Source of the DNA: Plectrocnemia conspersa
Taxonomy: Eukaryota > Arthropoda > Insecta > Trichoptera > Polycentropodidae
Assembly: GCA_009617715.1 (NCBI GenBank)
Contig: VTFK01000296.1
Coordinates: 248,001-312,000, forward strand
Length of the DNA: 64,000 nt
Direction of reading: 5' to 3'
Shown here: in pieces, positions 12,201 to 27,200 of the stretch
How positions within the stretch are numbered: position 1 is the stretch's first letter
Layout: each line of letters starts with the position of its first letter
Translations under genes and position numbers: made by a program
Notes under the pieces: model-generated
What the model was told of the DNA's origin: nothing
What the model saw: the letters and a program-made list of their open reading frames with translations, nothing else
Databases searched by the model: none

Positions 12201-15200
12201 TATATACTATGTGATATGCGTATTGTTTTTAATTTTCTAAAAATCTATTTTGTTTCAGAAAATAAAATGCAAGACCGCCACCGTTTAATTATTAAAATTA
12301 AACGAGAGCTTTGTTCGCGACGCCATTTTGCAAACCGCGTCGGCGGCCATTGCGAAAAAATAATAATTAATTCGAGCGAAATGGCGTCGGACCAATTTCG
12401 CGTCGGCGAATTGATAATTTTCAAGAATCGCGCATATTTCTCTCCTTAACATCACTCGTAATTCGCGGAATATTGGCGAGCGCTCTAGTGGTTTTTGCCC
12501 CGAAAAGATGTACTGCCTACTGCTACATTTATGCCATAGTATTCCGACGGGAAATTTAGCGAGAGCTAAAGCCCACTTTTGCGGGTTTTATCGATGGAGA
12601 AGAATAAAATAAAACACTTACATAAAACGTTTATGGTGTGCGTAGACACAACGTTTTCGGTGAGTTGCTGGTTCAGTCCGTGGCACACTACGACGATAGA
12701 TCTACGGTTTGGTTCAATCACGACTGTGATGTTGGATGTAGTCACCCAACCTCCTAAAAATTAATAAAAAATATATAAGTAATCCATAAAGTCAGCCGCG
12801 AGTGAAACACAAAGTATTTTATTAATTTTGATATTTTATTTACCAATTAATTAATACTTTTTTGGTTCATTAATGGCTAAATTTAGATTTTAATAAAGAT
12901 TTTGAAACAATGTATAGCTTTAATTTAATGTAGCCTAAGGAACGACTTATATTTTCGCAAGGATCCAACTTGGGGACATACTTATTTTCAATATACATAT
13001 AACATAAAAAATGCGTTATTTAAAAAATGCCGCTTGAAGATAAGAAAGAGTAGTTTTAAATATTGGTATCCCTACAATTTTGTAGATTAGAATAAAAAGT
13101 AGAATAAAAATTAGCTACTGCTTTTGTAACATATTTTTAATATACAGGCGGCCCTCGACTTTCGAACGTTCGACTTTCGCACAATTCGCTATTTCGTACA
13201 TTTAAAAAAAAACAATTTAAATTTTTTTTTTTTTAAATTAAATAAAATATAAACATGAGTGAGAAAACGAAGAACTTGTGTTGATACGAACAAAAATAAA
13301 TCAAGGACTCATAAACTTTACACGATTCAAGACAAAGATGGAAATTATTAGACGTTCTGATAGCGGTGAATCTTTTGCTTCAATCGGACGTTCGTATGAT
13401 ACAAGCAGGTCTACAATATGTTAAATTTTGCAAAATAAAAATATAATTAAGGAATACGTTCAAAATTGTGGTAAATAAAGATATATTTCCTTAATCTTTA
13501 AAGATATGTTTCCAAAAAACATGGATGAAATAAAAAAATCTTTGTCGTCGTGGATCGATGACCAACATCGAAAAGATGTCCCTCTGAGTATTTCAATTAT
13601 TCAAGCAAAAGCTCTTAGTTTGCACAAAGATTTGAAGGATAGATTAAAAAAAGATTTTAACACAGTTTTTCAAGCAAGTAACGGTTGGTTTTACAATTTT
13701 AAAATGAGGTATTCTTTTCGTAATAATAAATTTACTGGAGAATCGGCTGATGCGGATAAAGATGCTGCAAAAGAATTTATTTTCTAATTATCCAAAATTA
13801 TTGAAGATGGAGAATATTCCTCTAGCCAAATATTTAATGTAGATGAAACAGGTTTATTTTGGAAAACTCTAACAATGAAAAATATGAATGAATCCTTCAC
13901 GCACCTTGACAAATTTTTGAATATTATGGAAAATTGTGATCTCAATGGAGAACGCATATCTCAAGTGCGTGGGGCGATCAATAAAAACATAGCATGTTAT
14001 AAAATACTATATGAAAAAAATAAAAAGAATAGTGGAAAACAGTTAACTCTTAATAACTTTTCAAAGGAAACACCCGCAAACCCCAATTAAACGTGTCTTT
14101 TAAACATCTTTTATTTACTTGATAAATAAATATTTTAAAATACAGACAATTTAATTTTTTATTTTATTTCCCTCGACTTTCGCACATTCAACATTCGCAC
14201 ACATTTTCTAGAAGCAATTATGTGCGAAAGTCGAGGGCCGTCTGTATTGTACATATGAACTTATCTAGATCATTTCGAAAGCTTTAATTGTTTTTAATAA
14301 ATATTTATATAATAAAATACCTTCAGGGGATACAACGGTTTTTGTTGTGGCGTTCTTGTATTGTTTACCAGTCACCATCCATTTAATATCGGCCGGTGGA
14401 TTAGAAGAAGCTGTAGCGCAAGTCAATGGAACAGTTTCGCCAACTCTCGCTTCGGTGGAGCCAGAAATTGCAACTTGTTCAGGAGCAACTGTGTGTCAGA
14501 ATAAACATTAGGTCAATACATATGCACTTAGAAAGCGCACGATATAAATATATTAATAAGAAAATACTTACAAAACACTGTAAAATCGATTTCAGCTCTC
14601 AAAGGGGTAGATATCATGGTGTTCCTTGCTTCGCATTTGTATCTCGCTTTGTTGTCTGAAGCATCTGCCACGAACGAATATATGTTTTCTGATAGTCTTC
14701 CGATCGTTCTGAAACAATAATTAATCATTTAAGAATACGTGCGAAGGAATATACGGGAGAATAAGAACATATACACGTGTATAGGTATTATATGTGTGAT
14801 ATTAATAAATCTAATAATAATATTCTCTGATTGACATCGGCGACATGGCAGCTCATGAATATGCTACATGACAAGTTCAATAAAAAAAAAAGCTTAATCC
14901 GATATCAACCTTTTTTCTATTGATTTTGACATAACCGTATTATTTGTCAAATACTGAACAACCTTGTTTTATTGTATAAGAAAGTTTTGGTCGTAGCGCT
15001 AATACAATAAAATTATGCTTGGATATGATTGAATGTGCTTGCGTATTTATGTTTATGTTACTTAAGGAAGTAATTTGTCAAGGCGCGCATTACCGGACAC
15101 TATAGATATATACGAAACATATCTATCATGGGTAGGTCATAAATAAAAAAAGGCCGCTTCCAAATTGATAGTAAAAAGCGTAAGCAGTGTTTGCGGAAAA

Positions 15201-18200
15201 CGACCCGTTGTGGATATAGCTAGAAATCTGCGCTAGCGATCTTCATAAATATGAAAAAGAGCCGATATGTGACTGCGGACGGATTTATGGTCATCGGATC
15301 GTCGAGGATATTTCGGATTCGATTTCTGTATCATTACGCGTTTTTTTTCCGCGGACTCCGCTCTTCCCCTGCCTGCGAACCGGATGGGAAAAAAAGTTGT
15401 TTGAAAATTTTCCGAGCTGGATTCCACGGTGAGCACGAGTGGAAAACTTCGCGCCGGGAAAAAGCGTCTTGAAAAACTCGCGACCGGAAAAACTATGCCG
15501 GAAAAAGCGTATCTGGGCTGAGTGTTTGATTTATGAAATCATGTCGGCGAATATCTCACTGGTGCGTCAGATATATTGACACGTTTTTTTCGCCAGATTG
15601 GAAAAATATTACGAAAGACAGAGGAAAAGAGAGAGAGAGAAAGAAAGATGGAGATGTATTAAGCGCAGTTAAATTTGGCACAAAACAGTGAAAAGTTTAA
15701 ATTAAACTGTCTTATTTTATGCCCCCGTTTTACGGACGAACAAATATATTGTGTATACGACTACTGTGGTGCGAGATTTAATTGCCCGTAAATATCTCCT
15801 TTGTATGAGGACCTCTTGTAATTCGACGTACTTTCTAATTCAGAGATAGAGACTATAATATAAATATGGTGTGACTTGAAGTTATATAAAGCGGAGTTTA
15901 TTTTTGGTAAAAAAATTTTCGTTACATAAAAATAAAAATAGATATGTATCGTAAATATACATGTAGTTTTATATGGCTAGTTATTACACTTATATTTATT
16001 TTGAAAAAATATTAATTTAAAAAAAGAATGACATATCAGTATTAAAAATGCAATTACTATATCTCGTTCCTCGAAACATTTTAAGGTCGTTCATATAAAA
16101 AATGCGTCAATTTTTCAAGCATATGTTTAGATACGCCATTGAATCACATTATGTTTATTGAATTTTAAATCAAATGCCGACGAGTTGATCGTCTCATGTG
16201 GCGAGGGTGGACTTGAGCTAAGCTCCACACATTCACCTTTCTCTGTTCGAATGTTTTATTATGAGTATAAATATTAAAATTTTAAAAATTGTAGGAGCGG
16301 CACTATAGCCTAAAATTAATCGCGTTCATGAACCTTTTTAGTTTGCCCTTTTTGCAGTGGCGTAGCTAGGGTATGTGCCACCTAGGGCGATTCTTAAAAT
16401 TGCCGCCCCCCCATACATTTTTGTAGGGTCATAAAATCAGCATTTCTTAAAATAATAAATTGGTTATTATTAAGCTCTTGTTTTTCGTGGATTTATATAT
16501 GTTTAAGTGCATTCAGGGTTAAGAATCACACTAAACGATCCCATCGCAAATATGCCGCCCCCAAGCAAGTGCCGCCCGGGGCGGCCCGCCCCCTCCGCCC
16601 CCCCATAGCTACGCCACTGCCTTTTTGCTATTTTGATAAACGTTTATTTTAAAGTGTACTGATTTTTTAAAAACATATCTAAAGTGTTTAATGCAATTAT
16701 TTGTATCGGTCCTCGATACCTTTAAAAAATTTTGTCGTATGAGAAATGCGGCAATTTTTGTAAGCTGGTAGTCTCAATTAGCAAGGGTGGACTTAAAAAA
16801 AAAGTCTATAGTCAAATGTTAAACTGTGAGAATCAAATCTTGATTGACTGTGTTGGGCTGATGATAGATCTTATAGTTTTGTGAAAATTCTAACACTAAT
16901 CGCGCTTCTAAGCTTTATTTGCTCTTTTTGCTATTTTGAAATACGTATCCCTTTCAAGATTTTGTAAAACCAGTATAGTCGTTGACTAATACATAAAAGA
17001 TCTAGGTTTAAATCGCATATGTACCCTAGTGCCTTTTTATTTTTATCGTGTCTGAAAGTTCAGAAATATGTTTATTATATAATTAAAATTCTGAACGATC
17101 TTCACAGATAATGTTTTTTTAGATTTTTAATTTCGTTTTTTTTTCAGTTTAAAAATAAAATCATATAAGGCATATATTGCTTGTAAGCTATGGTAATAAT
17201 TTATAATTACTAAAATATAAGTAATTTATTTACAGACCGTTGTAACACATTGGGCTAACGCTTTTCATGTTACAAAGAAAGTTTGAGAATTTAAAACAAA
17301 GAAAAATATATTAATCTTATGTGTTTTTAAATTTTTTATCATATTAAATATAAATTACATTTATAAAATTATTTAAAACGCAAGAAAACTATTATAAAAT
17401 GTAATTATTTAATTTATTTTATTAATTTATTTAGCTAAAATAACTAATGTTTATACACTAAGCAAATTTAATCAAAACATACATATAAAACATAATATAA
17501 AAAATACTTCATTATTATAATCCATTTCTTAGTGTTTCTTTATTGCATTGTGGAAAACTAATAAATTTTTATTTTTGTGAATTGTCCTAGAAATATTTAT
17601 ACAAATTCACACCACTGTACATTATTTCCCTGACCGTACTCGTTTTCTTATTTTTTTTATTAATAAATCTTCCGTTGTAACCCGACAGGCGTAAGCCCAA
17701 TGTGTTACAATGGGGTAAATCTGTACCAACTGAGTAAGTCAATCAGATATAATGAATACCTACAAGTAAGTATACAAGACACTACTGCAGCCGGGGCCGG
17801 ATTTTTTATAATAGCGCATTTTATATAAGTAAAAATTTGAGTGTCGCTGCCGGAGCTCGAGCCCGTAACCTCAGAGTTACTAGTCTGAGACGTTACTGAC
17901 TACGCTATTCCATCCTTATTATTATAGCTAACTATACTTAAATCTATGTACATCTTTAAAAATAAATCATACGCCCTCAAATTTAATTATCGCTCATTGT
18001 TTTTATATGTATGTATGTTTATTTGTATTTATATTTATAGGCTTTAATTATAATATTAAAGCATTAAAAATGACGATCGTTGCCAAAGAAACATATTTAA
18101 ATATTCTTTTGCTTTTATCAATGGTTTTACACTAATTGGATCATGGTAAATTGGACGGAGAACCGTTTGAGTTTTATGTATCGATGCTGCCTTTGATTTT

Positions 18201-21200
18201 TATCCCACAAATATCGTTACACAGACAAGGTCAGATACGATTGCGTTAGGGCCAAAAAGTGCGCGCGAAATGGCGGCGATAGTGGCCGGGTCATTGTTAG
18301 TATTCAAAAGCGGAAAGGGCTCCGGCAGCCGGTTATAAAATAAAATATATATATATTTATGTGCACCCAAACACATACACGTATTTGGGTTTGTGTGTAT
18401 GCAAGGCGCAGTCATAAACCCTGGGTTTTTTATTAGACACATTTGATCCGCCATTTTGTCTTGGCGTGACGTCACGGCGGCAGCGGGTCTCAAACCTTCT
18501 CGTCGCGGGAGTTTTTCAGCACCAAAGCAATTAATTAGCGGCCATGGATTTGTTTCGTAATGGTGAAAAGAAGAGAAGGCGTTTTCTCGTTTCTCGTCTA
18601 TTTTGAGTGGGAGGGGTATGCAACATTGAACTATAATATAATAAATTCCTGTCACAGCTATAATTGAGCATATTTCATCAGATATTTATAAACTTAATAG
18701 AATATGTTCTTCTCTAAAACGCAAATAATTTATAGATGGCGTAGCCATGGCGCATGCGTCAAAAGTGGCGAATTTAATGATTGTAAGTAACGAATCTCAC
18801 CGTGCAGCGAGGAACATTATTATACGTTAAAATATTGCTTAAACATGAGATAAGGGTTAATAGATTTAAAGTAATAGAATGTACTAAAATAATTTATTGA
18901 AGCATTTAATATGCGAAAAAAACGTTAAGCAATCATTAAAGGGTTGCATTAAAATGATTATTTTACTGGAAGAGTCAGTTTTATAATTTTTTACGCCATT
19001 TTTTTGTTAGAAAAAAAATACAAATTAATATAGTTAAATAGCTTACATTTTCCATTTACCTGATTTATAATTAAATGGACTATTTTTATTATTCAAGAGG
19101 CTTTGTTTGTAATTATTATTAAGCATGTGTCATTGTCTCTAATGAATTTAGATAATAAGTTTTTTGGTTTCACGTATTTTTGTTTAGATTTCTAATGATG
19201 TTTTTTTTTATTCTACGTGCTAAAATAAATACAAATTGGAAACCTAGTTTGTCTGTTTCAATTTGTCCGACAAAGTATCGACACTGTCACTACTGTTTCT
19301 CTTTACTTTTGCACTTTTACAAACTTAGTACGTCGTATGCGCGTCAACTATAAACTCGATCACAGTTGCATTTCCCAGCGCGTATAAAATTGATCAAAGT
19401 GTCGAAGTTGAATAAACAACGGCCACTTGGATGAAATTTAATAAAAGGTTTCGCGGAAGAAGTGACGTAGATGTGAATACACATGTATAATATATACATA
19501 TGTACATGTAGTGTATGTGAAAGCTTAGAGACGGATGATGTGTAAAAGGAAAAAGGGCAACATCGATAAAGGCCGACCAAACATATCTCACTTAACTTGC
19601 TTCCAACGATATTTTTCTTAACTTTTTAACCTTTACGACTAGAGGTCAACGATAAAAGGATGTTTTATTGGACTGGAATGAGGGGTCAAATAGAGAAACT
19701 CAAGGATAAACTCATGCGCATTTACGTTAGTCTTTATGATAAACAATTGTACATCTTTAATTTTATAAAATATTGATTTTACTTATAAAATATCGTTGTG
19801 TAATAATAGTATATAACTTAATAAACATGAAAAGTTTAAGAAGCAGCAATAGCAAAAAGGTCACCGTTCTTAAGGACCTTTAGATGTCATAAAAACGGGA
19901 CTGTAAAGGGTCGGCTTTAAACCAAGAAAATGGAAAAGGAATACGAAATGAATTTCCATAAAATTTTTATCAAATACTTTGAGGGCGTAAATTCAAATAA
20001 TGAAAATTAAATTACTCACACGTTGATTTAATATATAAACCATTTATAAACATATGTATATTTAATTTATTGTAATATATTTAAAAAGCCTTCCACGGCT
20101 TACAAGATTAATAATTATTTAAAGTATACGGCCGCATCTTACTAGCAAGATTTAATGTATGCTGAATTTAAGCAGCATATCAGTTGTTCGATTTGCATAT
20201 TTTATTGGTTTTAAGCTGTTTTATACGTTGCAAAGTATGAATGCAAAATAAAATTAAAGCAAACTTTTCTTATGCAAATTGTGCATTCATTTATGTAAGT
20301 GCAGTTTTAAAACTTTTCAGTTTTATCAAATTCTAAGCGGTAATAGTCGTGATACTTGATAGTCGTAGTTTTAATTCCCGCTTCTCGACTATTCGCTTAT
20401 CGCCTTTTTCTCGGTTACATCCGCGCTTAAGGCTCTGGAACAGTATCAGGTGCAAGAAGTGAAGTTGAGTCTCGCGGGTGTAATAAAAGAAAAACTATAA
20501 ATATGAAGAGGTTCAAGCGGCTGGTTTAAATGGTCCAGCGCCGTTGTGTCCGCCCTACTTTTTTCCGTTTACGTTTTTTCTTCTTCTTTTTCCTCGTGAC
20601 GCATTTTCTCATTTTCACGGGATCAAACCGCAAAACTTTTCTATCCACCCGTGTATATGGTTTTATTACTCATTTAATATTGCGGCAGCGCGTAGATACA
20701 AAAAAGTATATAATATATTACCCTTGTATTTTTTGCAGAGAAAATGAAAATTACTATCCCATAAGGTACAAGAAAAAATATATAAAAATTACTTACGCAT
20801 TTACAGAGCGACACAGAAAATTAAATATAAAAAAATATATTTTGATATTTTTGGACCACATTGTATATATGTAAAACTATTTTAAATATTTGTTTTCATT
20901 AAGTTCGCATCACGTCGAACGTAGTGTATTTTTTCGCTATCGGTTTACGAGCAGAAAATTTAATCACAGCGTTATTCGAAAACATAAGTTGATTTAATTT
21001 CATCGCCGTCTTTGTTTCCCATTCCAATCGGCGAATCGATAGCTTTCGGCCGTTAGGACCGTGAGCTCCGAAAATTCGACCCGTGTTAATTGACTTTGAA
21101 AAGTTCTTAATTTGAATTTTTTTCAAGAAAATTTTACGAAATGGGAAATTATTATAATTCAATTATGCGCCGATTTTTACTATCGACCTTTTTTCCCAGC

Positions 21201-24200
21201 ACTTTCCTCTTATTTACTTTTACCGTTTTTTAATTATTATTATTTTCTTACATTTACTTTTTCTCAGAATTTCAATATAGACGGAATAAAGTGTATATTT
21301 ATTGACAAAATTATACAAGGTAGTCTAAAAATACAAAGTACTACATAATAAATAATATTACTATAATAAAGCTTATTTTCAGAGCCCTTTTTAAATTATC
21401 ATTATATTTTACGATTCCTATCAACGCATTTTATCCATTCCTCCTTTGGTAAAGTTTTAATAAAGAATATTTATTAATTTTATTGCATTACTAGTTTAAA
21501 GAACTACATAAGCATTTAAAAAGCTATATTTTATCAGTCAATCTACTATAAAATGAGACTATTTTAGTATTTTGATATTAAAATCAAACCAGGAAAATCA
21601 CAAGTCAATTTATGGCAATATCTTTTCCCAGTTATTTACAAGCTATATTATATGATAAGCTGCTTCCTAATTAGGATAATTAAGACAAAAAATATATTTT
21701 TAATACGAATACGTTTTAAAATCAAAATTTAAATACAAGTTTTTGATGATTATTTTTGTGTTCGCATTGCTAAAAATCAATAAGGAATTAAAGCCACTGA
21801 TTAAAACCATTTTAGTGAAAATATTAAAGGAAAGAAATTCTAAGATCTTTCACATAAGTTAGGTATTGATGAGTGCGTAGGAAGGTCGATAGATGATGAT
21901 GGGATTTAAGTAATAAAAAGGAGTCACGAAATAAATTTATTACCTAAAGAAGCAAAGAAGATTTTTTTGAACTATTATATTTAATTAAAATATTAGTGAC
22001 GTAACAATAAATACGCAGTTTACCGTGTGCTTTTATTTGTAAGAATATTTGAGAATAAGCACCTAATTTCGTGTCACCAGTTTAGTTTCCAAAAAAAGTA
22101 TAAACTAAAGAGCATTAAAGTACAAAATCATATTGATAAAACGACTAAAGAAAATAACCTCTAACTTTTTTAATAAAACGTGGCACATAGGGCTCCAATT
22201 AAAAAAAAAATATTACCTAAACCATATATTTTAGTAAGGTTTAGCAACTTCAGTTTCTCGAACGGTCTTGTGATTTTTTCTTAAGTTTTAAGTCAGTATG
22301 TGAGTTATGGTAATCGTCACTCCAACGCTTTATACGACTATACAGGTCCCTAGGTTGCAAATGGGGAAAGTGTCTTAGGAGTCAGCTATCGTGGCGACAG
22401 GGTAGGCAAGGACAAGGAGCGTGGAGAACAAAGTGGTGATGGGTAAGCTCATGGCAGTGGCGAATAAGTGTCTCCGCTCTAATTTATTTATGTTTATTTA
22501 AACACAGCTCGATCTAGAAGGAGTCGTCATTCCTTCTCGGGTAGAAAGACTCGTCAGTATTGTAACACCACATTTATAGAAGAAGACAACTCCGAAATTA
22601 AATATAAGGAGATAAGCCTCATAAACATTGAAAGGTAACTCAGAGATCAATTCTCTAATAGGGGGCAGAACTAATCAGTACTGTCCTAATGCTGAAGATG
22701 ATTCGATTGAAAACAGAGTTGTATTAACAGTATGGCTGTAGAGCTGCAGTACAGAAGACAAGAGAAAACCACTGTACTAATCTCTCGAGAGCAACCACCG
22801 TAAAACAAGCATGATGACAAGTAAACCAAAAGCCATGGCCCTGACTTTCCAGCGTTCCTTAAATGAAAACCGGACTCAAAATGGTGAATATTCACGAATA
22901 GGTACATGGAATGTTCAAAGCATGTTCCAAGCGGGTAAAATACAAAATCTTCAATTAGAAATGACAAAAAATGAAATACAAACCCTGGGCGTAAGTAAAG
23001 CAAGATGATCTTGATCAAGGTATACTAAAACTAATGGATATATAACATATTATTCAGGACACCCAAACAACAAACATAATAAATAGTGTTACTATATAGG
23101 AGAAAACCTCCACAAACATATTATAAATTTTATAGCATTATCTGAACGCATTATGTCAATATAATAAAAGTATATGCTCCTAGAGCTGATAAAGATGAGG
23201 AATTTAAAAAAAATATCGAGAAATCAAAGAATTATTTAAATATCATAGAAAAAAACATGACTATAGGTGATTTAAATGCAAAAGTTGGAAATAAAAAACC
23301 CTGAAAATAACAGGAGGCTTCGGACTAGATGATCGAAATAAATGAAGAGAGGGCTAATTCAATTTTACCAAGAATAAGATTTGGGCATTTCCAATACTTT
23401 ATTCGAATTACCAAAAATAACGCTATATACATACATGGACGTCACCGCTAAGTTGCACGGCATAATACATACATTTAGTGCAATTTTTTTAAATATGTTT
23501 TTTTTTAATATACACTATAATAAGACTTAGTGAAGCATATCCAGTGGAATATTTAAGTGAAAATATGTATAAATGGAAATAAAAATGTATGCAAAAAAAA
23601 TTGCGTATGCAATACCTGCTTTTGTTTTCACTTCGCCAGCCATCCCTATCATAAAATGGGGCTGACAGACCGTGGCATTTCTCTGTTACATACCGAAATT
23701 ACTGGAAACTACTAGATACTGTTAGACATGCCTGAGATAAAAAAAATATATTGATTTTATGTTGACATGTCGCGCATATCATACAAAATATCAAATATGT
23801 TTACATTTACATTTTTTAAATTTGCGCCGAAATATTCGTCGGTGGGATGATATTTCGGTTTTTTTAGAATAAAAGGGATAATATTATTCTACTTTGATAT
23901 CCTACACCAAAAAAAAACTATTTAGGTGAGTCCCCTACGATGAGCATTATTTTATTTTCAACCAATATGTACTATACATAAGTTTTAAGCCATAAAATAT
24001 CGTTTTCAACAAATAAAATGTACGGATTTAAGAAAAATATATGCATATATTTTTCTGTACCAGTATTGCAATCCTTAGTAGTAATGTACGAGCAGGATTA
24101 GAGATTTTGTATGCACATCCGAGGATGCTCGAATTTGTTATGCGGAGCGCGTGTCATTAAAACGCGATTCGCATTATGTACGATACACTAAATTGTAGCG

Positions 24201-27200
24201 TCTTGGAATTCTATAGTCAAAGAGGTACATCATAAAAGGTGCCAATCAATACAATATTTGTCACCCCGAAAGAGATCCCAAGTAAGCGGAGCGCGACTCA
24301 CTCTTTCTCTCCCTATTTTTTCATAGAGCGTTGGGGTACAATTCATTGCATTCTCAGCGTAGCCTCTATTCAATAAAGCACGTTTTCAAGGAGACAATAA
24401 TTTTCAGATGCGGGGTATAAAGTGCCTTGTAGAGTCGCGATCGCGTCCATAATTCTTATCCGTCGCGGTCGGCACTCCAGCGTTTTAGAACGCCACATTT
24501 ACACGAGCCATCTAGTTTTTCAACTAGCCTATTAAACACAAATATGTTTTTTGCGATAATTAAGAGGAGCTGTAACGCATTTTACATATGATTTGGATTA
24601 ATAGTTTATGAGATATATCAATAAAAAAATCTATTATGTATATTTTAAAAAAATAGATCCAGTAGTATTATTATTGAATTATATATTTTCATTTTCTATC
24701 TTCGCAGCTTCGCAACCTTAAAACAAACTTTTAATTATTTTTAATAAAAAAATGTTATCGCAATACTTTTTAGAAGATACGTTTTCCAATATCTTCGACC
24801 GTCGAATTTAACATATTTTTTCTTTGACTTTTTTCAACTCTCGTCGTCTTCGATCGCGCCGTACAATTTCCAGTGTCTCTTAACATTTTCTTAAAATGAT
24901 TCCTTTCGCCATTACCACAACCGAGATTCGCATCAAATTCGCACAATAGAGATAAATCGCTCGCCGCTCGCCGACGACACATGTTGCTCGTCACTCACGC
25001 AGCCTACTACACATATACACTATAATATAGAGTTGTCAGTGAGTTAATGTCGTGTCATTTGTCACGTTCGGCCGCGAGCCGCCGTTTGACATGATCATCA
25101 TCCACATGACAAAGTTTCCGGTGGGACGGGGGGCGCCATAACACTTTGGGTTTGATTAAAAAACTTTGTTCCGCGGCCGGACGTGCCCCTCACCCTCAAT
25201 CTTTTCGACACCCTTGACACCACCTCCCCCTACTCTTTTCTTCTTCAAAAAGAGAAACTCCTTCGAAACCGGTGTGCAAAAAAAAACTTAAAGCGTCTCG
25301 TTATCTTGGCTAGATAACTGGATCGTTCATCTTAGGTATATGGTTGATTTTCAGCTTCTCAAAGTTGAGATGTACGAATTAAATTGTAGTTATTATGATA
25401 TATTTTTCTCTATGGTACATATTTTGAATTTATGGTGCTATCATGTATAGCAAAGATTTAAATACGTACAAGTGCAAATGTGAGTTTTAAAGTCTAAACT
25501 CAGTCCGACCTCCAAACTTTTTTTTTGTGGTCACAAAATTTAAAGAAATTTATTTAACAAAAATTTAAGCAAGAATCAAGTATCAATAACATAGCAAAAA
25601 AAAATATTTATTTTTGTGGCGGCAGTTACAGCGAACAGGAGACGGCTCCAATAGCCGCTAGATGGAGTGTCAAGCGACGCGACGCAGATCGCGTGCTCTC
25701 TCGGTCTCGACTGCCGAACAGTCAACATGTGAAGAGAATGACGTGACTGCGATTTTTAATATAGAAATTTTGAGTTTTTTTTTGAATTTGTATAATTAAG
25801 GTATTTTAAAAGTATTTAAGATAAAAAAATATTTATAATCACATGCATTATTATTTATTTATTTTTTAATTAAAGTTTCATTAAATTAGGTACTTTATTC
25901 AGACTTCTTACAAGTCAGAAGCATAAGTGCAAGTATTATACAAAAAATCACAACTATGTTGACGCTTAGAAAAACATTTGACGCTTAGAAAAACATTTGA
26001 AAATATCTGAAAAATCTTGTTTTCACTACTTCACTATTACTGAGTTTAAATTAGCTAAGATTCTTTTAAGAAAGCTGATTAAATATTTAGATTTTAATTA
26101 TTTTCATTGAATATAATATTGATTAAGATAATTATTATGATTTAGAATAAAATATGGAATTAAATGAATCGTTTTCATACAGCCAAAATATATTTATAAA
26201 TAATATATATTTTCTTATATCAGTGTCGTGTTTTATTGTTTATAATATTATTATAACCATAAAAAGTAGAATTCCGCCAATAATTAGACCGCAGTCCTCA
26301 AAAGTTTAGCTATCCCCGTAAATGTAAAATAATATGTATATGTATTGTACTTATACAAGCTTTTATATAATTAAGTGTTTTAATTAAATACGTCCAAGTT
26401 TGCACACATACAAAGCGAGAAAGAGAGAAGAGAGATAGGATAGAGAAAGCTGCTCTCCACCAACATAAAATGATTTTCATTAAACCTTCCTTGGGTGTAC
26501 ACCCCTAATTCCATACATTTTTGTGCTCCGCCTAGGAGCGTCACGCAATTATAGCCCAAAAGCCACGGCGCCAAAGGGCCTCTAATTCAAATTGAATTGA
26601 TCCAGTCCTTTGAAGGACTTATACTCGAAGAGAGAGAGAGGTGCTTATCAATTTTCACTCGATTTAAATCGAATACCGTTTGATATTCGCTAGCCGCTGT
26701 GAACAGTCATTGCGATTAAACGCAATAAAATAAATCTCACCCCCGTTTGATATCCTGAAAAACCGCCCTTGGAGTGGCGGCGATAAGCGAAATTCGCAAG
26801 AATTAAACCCTCGTTTAGTAAACATTGTACGCGTGGAAGATAAGCCGGAATAAACAATCAGACGTAATTGAAAAAGCGTTCTGAAATCGATAAGGCAAAC
26901 AGCAATAATGACTGATGATTCATAAATAAAAATGTATAAGGTTAAAGCATATGTGCATTTATTTTTATATTTTCAGCAGAAATATATAGTTTATAGAGCA
27001 TATTAAAAAAAAATGAGTTGAGCCATTCTGTAAACAAATTGTAAACAAAATTATTTATAATATAACAACAATCTGTCTTGCAGTTCTTCACGGAATTATT
27101 TAGAATCAGTCTGTTGACTATAAAATATGCTGTAAAAAGCCTGACAACTTAACTTAAACGCATTGAAGTAATAATGTTCCGTTGAAATAAACCGGAAGGT

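Noticed and set aside
18200..18655. 151-codon minus-strand ORF
   Set aside because: No domain, no splice context and a run of tyrosine/isoleucine from a TATATA repeat. It lies in a composition island where other frames are open too.
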